Assembly (NCBI GenBank): GCA_946902985.2
Contig: OX336398.1
Location: 236,700,362 to 236,764,361, forward strand
From: Meconema thalassinum
Taxonomy: Eukaryota; Arthropoda; Insecta; Orthoptera; Tettigoniidae
Direction of reading: 5' to 3'
Length of the DNA: 64,000 nucleotides
Both the position numbers and the translations under genes were made by a program. Under the pieces are notes generated by a model. It worked only from the letters and a program-made list of their open reading frames with translations, did no database searches and had not been told where the DNA came from. The first letter of the stretch is position 1. Each line of letters starts with the position of its first letter. This document shows, piece after piece, positions 56,357 through 64,000 of this stretch.

Positions 56357-56914
56357 CATGGTATTTTGTTTTTGGACAAGATGGAAAATGTCATGAGTAA
56401 TTCTCTTTGCATTGGTAAAAATTCTTTGAAAATATTCCAGAAAGCAGTCATCATTTCAATAAAATCCCTTCGACTTCTGTACCAAGATATGGCCCGTAGG
56501 CATAATACAAAGTACATTCTCACACATAGGCTAAATCAAGATGCACTGGAAAACCTCTTTTCACAATTGCGAACCCGTGGTGGCTTAAATGATCATCCTT
56601 CTCCCCTTGACTGCATTTACAGACTGAGGATGTTTATTTTAGGAAAAAATCCAGGAGTTGTTCAAAAGCAAACAATCACTGCTGATCCAGATTCAGGTGA
56701 ATATGTAGTTGCTAAAGCACTAACAAAGCTGTCATAGTGTCTGAATCAAGTAACGTGCTTCCAGAGTCCTTCATTGCCAATATCATGGAACAAAGTGAGG
56801 AAGATGGCAAGGCTTATGTTGCAGGATATGTAGCCCACAAGTTCCAAAATAAATTTCCACAACTTGGGAACTTAACCTATGGAATGCAAACTCAACACGA
56901 CTATGCATTACCAA

Positions 56915-57085
56915 TATGAAGTATAACATAAATTTCTCGCCAAATCAATACTTTTTACTTACATAAAAATTCTATAGGTACATGATTCGAAAACACACAA
57001 TGTTTTCTTCCTCAGCCCACTTATTGGTGTTAAACATCATAAAACATCGATAACCTCACTAAATAACAAAAACACAGTTCACATT
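56915..57085. mobile_element. 171-bp insert with 14-bp duplication in the P-like coding region
   Basis: The sequence ctatgcattaccaa is present at 56901-56914 and 57086-57099. Joining across one copy restores an open frame from YALP to TWIKHL. The insert is AT-rich, has no tRNA-like head and no terminal repeats that I can see, and shows no match elsewhere in the window. A 14-bp duplication suggests retroposition. Confidence 0.7.
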
Positions 57086-57633
57086 CTATGCATTACCAAC
57101 TTGGATTAAACACTTGTCATACGGTGGTATGACCGATCCCTCAGAAACTTTGCTAAACCAGTTCCGGCATATTTCAGCAAAATTCGTCACATTTCACGGA
57201 AAATACGGATTTCAACGAGGCAAGATCGTTCTAAGAAGAACGACAGAATTTGTGTCGAGAGAAGTTCCTGACGTACCGTCTGGTGGGGTTGAGGCAGCTG
57301 TGATAACAATTTTCTTCATCAGATTGAAACATTCCAATTCTATCTTGCATAAGTGAAGTGGTTATTGGAAGTCACTAACACCCACGATTCTGCTACCGAG
57401 TCTAGGCGAATTTCCAAGAAATTCAAGAAGATCACTACATAAAATGTAAGTAGGCAACATTTAGTTATTTTATCACCCATTTACCGATAATTTCATGCGA
57501 ATTTACTGTTCTTTGCGTACTCAACAGCTGTTGTTGACAGTTTCGTTACGTTCCCCACAAGGCACGTTTGGTATCTTGTGACGTCATCCGCCTTGTGAGC
57601 GCTGATTGGTGAGTTAAAATTGAGGCAACCTCT

Positions 57634-58533
57634 ACACGACAAGGCATGTCACGCCATCTCTCAGCGGAACAGAGCTACTAAATGGAGAAATAAAAAAGTG
57701 TCGAAGAATCGACTCGGCCGCTACAGAAATGGGAAAACAGTCGATCCATCGTCGTTTAACGGATCTAGGGTTTTGCAGATCCACTCACCGCTCTAGTTTG
57801 TCCCCTAGAGTTTTAGAAGCATCTTGACTGAGTGGTGCGTACAGGTCTGCAACTCCCAGGTCCTTGGTGTAGCCTTCCCGGAACAAGTCAATGGTCCACC
57901 TGCAACAGTCAACAATTTTATTTACTGTATCTGTCAATTCAGTCCGATGAGATCGAGCGCCAAAATTGGCCACTATGAGGTTCCATTGCAAGCAAACAAC
58001 ACAGAGATACCAGACATGGATTTGAACTAGTCCCAGCACGAGTGTGTTAATCTCAGGCATGGGTATGTTATGAAACTAGCCCAAAATGCACTTCTGACAA
58101 GATTAAAACTGCAAATAAATACACCAGAATTAAGATAAAAACACTCTCTCGTCATTTATTGTATCCAAGATCTCTAGCTTACTCTATGTTGAGGATCTAA
58201 TGGCTAATCCCCAAGCTAAAATAAATGCCATCATACTGTTATTGGCCTATCGCCCTCTCAAGAAGTTCCAACAAAAGTGCGATCGAAGAATAGTCTACTA
58301 GGAAAATGGTACGAAAATAAACCAATACAAATATAAATTCAAAATATATAACTTAATTTTTAGTGACTTCGCTCCTAAACTCGGTAGCTGATGCCTATCC
58401 CTAGACGTTCTAGTTAGAAACGGCTGAGGGGGTCTGTCGCATTGACCATGCGTCACCCCGCAATCTGTAGGCCAAATGGCTGAGCAGCGGTCGCCTGGTA
58501 GACCAAAGCCCTTAATGAGTTGTAGTACCACGG
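57634..58533. other. No recognised gene
   Basis: A 91-codon minus-strand ORF (58060-57785) shows no family motif that I know. 58430-58533 contains GGCCAAATGGCTGAGCAGCG and ACCAAAGCCCTTAATGAG, possibly part of another SINE, but no box B is evident. Confidence 0.4.
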
Positions 58534-58599
58534 GCAGTGGTGAAGCTACATTCTAGAGTTCATACATTATAGTTTTTTTTATAGATTAACACCAGTCGT

Positions 58600-58652
58600 G
58601 GGGCAGATGACCTCGTAGTTCCGCCCCTTAAAACAACAATAACTAACTAACT
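58600..58652 (+). mobile_element. Micro-retroposon, 53 bp
   Basis: The insert starts GGGGCAGATGACCTCGTAG, closes with CCGCCCC, then TTAAAACAACAATAACTAAC. It is flanked by the perfect 8-bp duplication ccagtcgt at 58592-58599 and 58653-58660. Its hairpin is identical in sequence to that of the insert at 4218. Confidence 0.85.
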
Positions 58653-58684
58653 CCAGTCGTCGTGTTTTTCGCGCAGCAAAGATA

Positions 58685-58866
58685 TCAATGACGCGTTCTT
58701 TGAAGATTCCATCCCTGGAAATAGCTCACCAAACTCTTCTCAATAGCCCGAGTACTCAAATTGCTCAGTTTAGAATTTGACATGGAGTTCCTTAAAAATG
58801 TCTTAACTCCCTTCAATACACTCATACTTCGTTCACCCGAAGCAGTAGAAACAGGAAAAGTATGAC
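58685..58866 (-). pseudogene. hAT dimerisation-domain remnant
   Basis: The minus-strand frame reads RHTFPVSTASGERSMSVLKG, then VKTFLRNSMSNSKLSNLSTR and VSYFQGWNLQRTRH before a TGA at 58685-58687. The P-V-S-T-A-S-x-E-R-S-x-S-x-L-K pattern is diagnostic of hAT dimerisation regions. It differs from the hAT-1 sequence (TTCSCERSFSSLK), so this is another family. It is about 60 codons long and has no upstream catalytic region. Confidence 0.85.
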
Positions 58867-59508
58867 GCGCACTGTTTCTTGATATATTTTTCTAGGCCGT
58901 TGTTCAAAACATATTCTTTTCATAGGACAACGAAGAAAATGGTCTTGATACATACACGCGCTGAGACACCGCCGTCCTCACGAATGCACTGTTTGGAGCC
59001 TAGGCTCTCTGCTGAAGCATTCAGCTATCGACCTTCCGCTTGGCTTGAGCCTCTTTCAAATGAGACTCGCTGGCTGCTCAGTCCCGCGCTGAGAAGTTGG
59101 CGTCAATCCCACCGTGGCTACAGAAAAACTAGAGATTTAATTTGTCTATGTCAATGAAAAATAGGAAAATTTAAATGTGCATATTCCTTGAGAAAGAAAT
59201 GTGTATAGAAGAAGAGGCTCAAAGATTCCCCCCCTCCAGCTTCGCCACGGAGTACCACGGTTTTTTTTTATGTATGCATCAAAACAAGAACATTACGTCT
59301 AATAAACATGGGTCCTGGTCTCTGTGATAGGAGGTACAGACATGGAATCTGTGTTCTGTTAGGTAGTCAGCCCGAAGGCTGGTTGGATCCTCAAAAAGTA
59401 CCGCCGTTACGTTATGTGAGTAGATACCCACAAAAACCCAAGGCAGCGCTATTTTGAGAATAATGCAAACAATATGAGAATATGAGCAGAATGTACGTTA
59501 GTCTTAAC

Positions 59509-60563
59509 CAGGGCTCGATTTGTGACGGTACGCACCGGTACGCCGTACCGAAACCTCTGATCGGGGGGAAAAGTCGAATGAAAAATGAAAATCCACAGCC
59601 TGCTTCCAGTCTCCGACCGGGTCAGGAATGGAATGAATGATGCCCCCATCTAGCGGCGAGGATATGAACTCTGCCGGCTGCCGAGGCCTGACGCACACCT
59701 CTGGGGCAATGATTAATTGAATGACAGATGAAATGAAATGATTGCTGGAATGAAATTTGACAGGGAAAACCGGAGTACCCGGAGAAAAACCTTTCTGCCT
59801 CCGTTTTGTCCAGCACAGATCTCACATGGAGTGACCGAGATTTGAACCACGGACCCAGTGGTGAGAGGCCGGCGTGCTGCCGCCTAAGCCACGGAGGCTA
59901 CGGGAAAAGTCGAATATATAACATAAATTTTAGAACCGTGGAACATTAGTTGTAAGTCAAGGTCAACTTGGTATTCGACTGGACTGTACTTCAAAGTACG
60001 TGGAACCTTGGCTACTTTGGGGACGGCACTCCGCTCTGGATATTAACAGAAAGATGAGAGAGACAGAGAGGAGGCGCATACAACGAAAACTTTTCTAAAC
60101 TTTGGACAATTTTATAAACTGTGAGGTAAAACACGTTTAAGTACGGTACCTTTTATAATAAATAATTATTTCAGGAAACTGTAAAGACAAAATTATAAAA
60201 CAAGAAATAAAAGATTGTTGGTAAACATGTATTTTCAAACGAAATGTATTTAATTTTTTTAATTACACAAAAAAAAAATATTGTTTGAAAGGTAGCCTAG
60301 TTGGTCTACATTAAAATGTAATATAGGCCAACGGCTATGGTAAGAAAAATGTTGCTACAGAAGTCTCATTTTAATTTAAAATTGCAATCAAAATTAGATT
60401 GCTACTTTGTCCGCTGATTAGTTTTTAAAGGTGTTCAGAAAAGCGTAAATGTTTCGTTTTTAGAACTCTGTATTTCAATATTCCATAAAGCCCCCCCCCC
60501 CCACTCCCACCACCACCCGGTAACCCACAGTACCGGAACCTCTTATTTACAAATCAAGCACTG
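59509..60563. mobile_element. hAT-like MITE (family hAT-7), carrying a SINE
   Basis: The left end is CAGGGCTCGATTTGTGACGG. The right end in reverse complement is CAGTGCTTGATTTGTAAATA. Flanks gtcttaac (59501-59508) and gtcttgta (60564-60571) share gtctt, an imperfect duplication. A 6-G run (59563-59568) and a run of about 14 C (60489-60502) lie near the ends. The interior is non-coding apart from the nested SINE-C. Confidence 0.7.
59580..59901 (-). mobile_element. SINE-C, minus strand
   Basis: In reverse complement the head is TGGCTTAGGCGGCAGCACG with GTGGTTCAAATCTCGG as box B. The perfect 14-bp duplication gggaaaagtcgaat lies at 59566-59579 and 59902-59915. The 322-bp body is very close to 20339-20666. 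Confidence 0.95.
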
Positions 60564-60631
60564 GTCTTGTAACTATGAGGTTACAATATTTTTGTATTAC
60601 TGTTTATCTTAGATTATGTTAGGTTAAGGTT

Positions 60632-62213
60632 ATTGACGTCAGAAAAGTTGGATGGCGCAGCCACGCGGCAGAATGTTGAAGCTGTAACATTGTGACTGGT
60701 GAGATTTATTTAGATGGTGAAGCATTGACGTCGTGATGGAAACAGAAGGAAATTTGTCAAATTCGAGGAGGTACTGCTCTGTATACGGTTGCAAATCGTA
60801 TAAAACGGCTACGAAATATCTTCACTACTTTCCTGTACAAAAAGCTCCGAGAGAAAGATGGGCTTCGGCGCTGTCAATTGGAAAACGTGTTACCGTACAT
60901 GTTACATGACAGTGTGCAGTCTGCATTTTTGTAAAGACGACTTCTTTCCACCGATACTGTTGATTATTGATAGTTATTGTCTCTAATTTGTATTCACATG
61001 GATTTAGCTACATCAAAAATACTGATAAACTTATAGCCTATTACTTCTGTGCCGTACAAAGAATGTAATCCGCTCTTCGTAAATTTATTTTAGGGGTTCT
61101 TCCGATTGACAATAGCCGAATGGTTAGAAAACTTAAGAAAAATGCTGTTCCTAGCCTTAATTTGCCAGAGAATTTATATTCTTGCCTTTGAACAGCATGT
61201 ATGTAGGTCATTGAAGTATGATTTGGCTTAGATTGTGTTTTTGGCTATGATCTCCCTTCTGTTGAATTTAGTTAATTAAAATGTAAAATCTTAGTTTTAA
61301 GTACCGGTTTGGTGACCCATCATCCCAGGCAGGCCGGCAACACCTTTACTACTCAGGCAGATAGGTCACTTAGCCGTATTTTTGAAGTTATAGTGATGTT
61401 AAGTATACATATGCGGTAATGTAGCAGGAGACCGGATCGGCCTAGGCTATTCTAACTTTAATTAGTTCCCATTTCAGGGTTTTACAGTTTTGAGTGCGAA
61501 TAGATGGTTTGAAAGTTGTACAACAGTAAGGAGAGTATGTTTTGTACAGGTTTTAATTGGTATTATGGTTTATGTCGAGCTGAGGAGTGAATTTGGTTTG
61601 GCTTAAAGTGTATTTTTTGATCTGTTCCGTTTGCTTATGACAAGTTCAAATGGAGACTCCAGCTTTGTTAAATATCTGTATTTTAAATATTTAATTAAAT
61701 ATATTGATAAAGAGGATGTCTCCATTTTAACTTGCCCGTGGCAAGAGATTAATAAATTAACATTCTTGCCTTTGAACAGCAAGTATGTAGGTCAATATTT
61801 GCAATATTGAAGTATGATTTGAGCATCCCAAGTAACGCTTCTTTGAACCCAAAACATTCATGCAAATTCAAGTTGCTTGATTCAATTTATTATCAGGGAG
61901 TCGTCCTTTGTGTTATGTGAGATATATATATTGTGAAATTAATAAAAACATCGATACCGCTAGGCTCCCAAGCACAGGCTTCATATATGTAACAGCAGAC
62001 AGTAAATTAACTACGGTATCTACATGTGGGTAATATTTTTAACTGGTAGTAATTAGGCACTGCATTTAAATTGATTATAAAAATATTTCTATCAATGAAA
62101 GGAAATATGTAGTATTTTGCCATCATAAATTTGAAGCCATAACAAACGCACACCCAATTACTCACGTCACTATATCGCCGCCATATTGCAAACAGCTGAC
62201 CGTAAGCTCCTAC
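60632..62213 (+). mobile_element. P-like THAP element remnant, copy 2
   Basis: This is the reverse complement of 19355-21311 minus the SINE. The two copies are about 85-90% alike by eye. It carries the THAP exon at 60736 and otherwise AT-rich non-coding sequence. The shared segment begins at TTATTGACGTCAG and ends near CAGCTGACCGTAAGCTCC. The copies face each other 39 kb apart. Confidence 0.65.
60736..60955 (+). pseudogene. THAP exon, copy 2, frameshifted
   Basis: It reads METEGNLSNSRRYCSVYGC and later YFPVQKAPRERWASALSIG. The conserved Trp (ERWAS) that copy 1 has lost is kept. Five extra bases near 60895 shift the frame before the last two zinc ligands (VCSLHFC in the shifted frame). The splice donor after FFP is also gone: sequence seen in copy 1 is deleted here. 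It cannot make a complete THAP domain. Confidence 0.85.
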
Positions 62214-63074
62214 AAAACCATTGATCTGGACGTGTTAGGCTGTAACCATTGGATTGGACAAAACGTAGGTTAGAATGGTCGAGTGTTGGTGCGGCTAGTA
62301 CCGTAATGGTGAGGTTGGCAGTACTGTTCTGACGATGGTTGATGTGAATAATGGCATCCACAGCTGGAAATTCACCTATAGCCTATAATAATAAGGGGTT
62401 TATTGCAGCCAATGCCCATGCATATAATGAATAAAATCTAAAATCATACAGTAAACTAATTGTTATTCCCTAGGAATATCAAAGATTCATGTCTTAATGT
62501 GCAGAATATGGCATGGTATCTTCGGTTGAACTATACCTTCCGATACACCGGTATCTGGGGAATATTTAGGGAGATCAGTGACGTCACCGTGATCTCACGT
62601 TTGACGTATACGAACAAAAGGATGACGTACATATGTACGACGAGATACAAGTAAAAGAGGTACTTTTGAACATTTAGGCGAATGGTAAACTAAACTGAAC
62701 TTACGCCGAAATACATATTTCAAAATATCATAGTAATTTGATACTTAAAATGGCTAGGAATATATGCCAACATTAAATATTATATTGCAGCCTGATTGTT
62801 CATCATTTTATCCTTCGATCAAAGGCAGCATACACAATAACTAAGTTATAGGCCTACTGGCAAAAAATACAAGTCGTACATACATTAAAATAAAATAAAA
62901 ATAAGGTTAGGCTGGTAATGACTAACAATAAAGAAGAAAAAGTATGTTAATTGGTATTCAACATTCATATGTGTGTGAATATGCATAAGCCTATAACTAA
63001 ACAATTAAATAGATGCTTGGTGAACAAAAATACATAGCCTGCTTTATTTATACAAAACAACCACATGTTCAATA
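62214..63074. other. No gene; LINE 3' scrap
   Basis: At about 62385-62425 on the minus strand, ATGGGCATTGGCTGCAATAAA matches the 3' end of LINE-A (18715, 26296). The remainder is AT-rich without recognised features. Confidence 0.5.
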
Positions 63075-63086
63075 TTCTTCAAAGCA

Positions 63087-63277
63087 ATGGGGCATGGTGG
63101 CGCAGTGGTCAAGCTATTCACCTCTCACCAAGGTGGACCAGGTTTGATTCACGGTCATTGCAAGTGAGATTTTGGAAGTGAAATGCCATGTCCTGTGGTT
63201 CGGATTCCACGTAAAATGGAGGTCCCTTGGCTCATGATCACAAGATTAACGGTCACGTAAAAACTACAAGCTTCTTT
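63087..63277 (+). mobile_element. SINE-G, 191 bp
   Basis: The head has CATGGTGGCGCAGTGGTCAA (box A) and CCAGGTTTGATTCACG (box B). The body includes AAATGCCATGTCCTGTGG and the end is CACGTAAAAACTACAAGC. The perfect 12-bp duplication ttcttcaaagca lies at 63075-63086 and 63278-63289. It has no tail module. Confidence 0.9.
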
Positions 63278-63289
63278 TTCTTCAAAGCA

Positions 63290-64000
63290 GGTCGAAACTT
63301 CGACCTCACATAAGTCATACAGCAAACGAACAGGTCCTGCAGGGAAGATCCCTTAAGCCGAATTATTTTTATCGTCTCCAAGACTGACATCATAAAAGTA
63401 TACTGGAAAATGTGAAATTTTATGCCTATGCTGATGAAGAAAGTAACAGTAAATATTAGGCTACTTGTCGTTCAATAACTCTCGGTCTTTTCTTGGGTGG
63501 CTGAAGCCGATGCTGTGGGAAATTGCAATTTGCAGGTACCGCATCATCTTTAAGCAGTGGTTTGTTTCTATTTGAATGAAACAAGTAGCATGTTTATAAA
63601 AGTTTTCACAGCTATAACCCATTTCTTTAATAGGCCTACATCTGGGCGTTTCCATGGAAATCTGTAATATAAGCTAGACGTAGGTTATAATTCTGTGACT
63701 AACTTAATAACTTATAACCTACAATAGGGCCTACGTGTATTTGTCATACGTGCTATTTAGGCCTATGTCAAAATTTGATGTAAGACATATCCATAAACGC
63801 AGAATAGGCTACTTCGAAATAAAGTAGACCGTAAACCTACCGTATTATTGGAAAGTACCATACATATAACGTTGCACAGAGGTACGTACGTTCAAATATA
63901 TGAAAAGAATCACGACATATCAGCTGACATGCAACCTAGAGTTAAATGGTATGACAGTTTTTGGTGCGACTAGTTACGCCTGGCAGTGCACCAGGAAGCA
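63290..64000. other. No recognised feature
   Basis: AT-rich sequence to the window edge; no coding motif. Confidence 0.5.

Larger units (their letters stand above)
55990..57356 (+). pseudogene. P-type transposase C-terminal region, three breaks
   Basis: Coding starts DDFKAVNIFDIFRAWY (55990-56039), is cut by the 317-bp MITE, and resumes MENVMSNSLCIGKNSL. The key P-element segment follows: HRLNQDALENLFSQLRTRGG, then HPSPLDCIYRLRMFI. A frameshift near 56725 separates this from PESFIANIMEQSEEDGKAYV (AGYVAHKFQNKFPQLG). The 171-bp insert at 56915 then interrupts; beyond it the protein continues WIKHLSYGGMTDPSETLL to a stop at 57354-57356. Order and motifs (NQDALEN, AGYVA, GGMTDPS) are those of P-element and THAP9-like transposases. 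The catalytic N-terminal half of the RNase H fold is absent. Confidence 0.8.
52436..57633 (+). mobile_element. P-like DNA transposon, internally deleted and broken by insertions
   Basis: AGAGGTTGCCTCAAT at 52436-52450 is the exact reverse complement of 57619-57633, and both subterminal regions contain GTGACGTCA (52495, 57579). Between them are a THAP exon and P-transposase C-terminal sequence in the right order and strand. The central catalytic/GTP-binding part is missing. Three insertions are nested within it: a hAT element (52793-55845), a MITE (56040-56356) and a 171-bp insert (56915-57085). I could not find an 8-bp target duplication, so the outer limits are approximate. Confidence 0.7.
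58534..59250 (-). mobile_element. hAT-type element (family hAT-6), 717 bp, with transposase remnant
   Basis: The left end is GCAGTGGTGAAGCT. The right end in reverse complement is CCGTGGCGAAGCTGGAGGGG. The direct repeat agtaccacgg lies at 58524-58533 and 59251-59260 (10 bp; two bases beyond the usual 8, partly by chance or drift). A short C run lies near the right end. It contains a hAT C-terminal coding remnant on the minus strand and the micro-retroposon at 58600. Confidence 0.8.

Noticed and set aside
57785..58060. 91-codon minus-strand ORF
   Set aside because: A possible WNLIVANFGARSHR-type segment caught my eye but I could not tie it to any family. Left unannotated.
1011..63160. tRNA genes suggested by box A and box B words
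   Set aside because: All such words sit at the 5' end of dispersed repeats with target duplications or repeated bodies. None folds, by eye, into a complete tRNA with acceptor stem.

Overview
This is eukaryotic nuclear DNA, almost certainly from an insect with a large, repeat-rich genome (a polyneopteran such as an orthopteran is my guess; nothing here proves the order). It is AT-rich and packed with tRNA-headed SINEs, non-LTR retrotransposon 3' ends, hAT elements, THAP/P-like elements, Helitrons, an LTR element and satellites. I find no host protein-coding gene, genuine tRNA, rRNA or CRISPR array. Every recognisable protein fragment belongs to a transposable element, and nearly all are broken.

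Layout. 1-9.4 kb: a large inverted repeat (arms 1-1926 and 3484-9392) whose right arm was later hit by a 3.9-kb hAT element and smaller insertions. 9.4-11.6 kb: SINEs, a decayed non-LTR reverse transcriptase and a minisatellite. 11.8-18.2 kb: two satellites back to back, a 75-bp family and a 70-bp family. 18.4-26.3 kb: fragments of one LINE family (LINE-A), a THAP-only P-like remnant, a Helitron, a ~365-bp tandem repeat and a hAT MITE. 26.4-30.0 kb: an LTR retrotransposon with gag, protease and integrase but no reverse transcriptase. 30.4-37.5 kb: a second large inverted repeat enclosing a SINE, a palindrome and a gutted hAT element. 38.3-40.2 kb: the longest LINE-A copy. 40.7-50 kb: mostly SINEs, Helitrons and small fragments. 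50.8-52.2 kb: a second LINE (LINE-B). 52.4-57.6 kb: a P-like element broken by three insertions. 58.5-60.6 kb: two more hAT elements. 60.6-62.2 kb: an inverted second copy of the 19-21 kb THAP element.

How it fits together. Because several segments occur as pairs (two inverted repeats, two THAP copies, repeated LINE ends), one member often keeps the empty site of an insertion found in the other, so the window carries its own insertion history. The strongest new-looking signal is a set of very short retroposed inserts (51-78 bp), each a GGGGC...GCCCC hairpin followed by TTAAAACARCAAT and a microsatellite, flanked by 8-13 bp target duplications. A second is an ~80-bp tail module shared by SINEs with unrelated tRNA heads. 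A third is that all seven delimited hAT-type elements carry G/C homopolymer tracts close to their ends.
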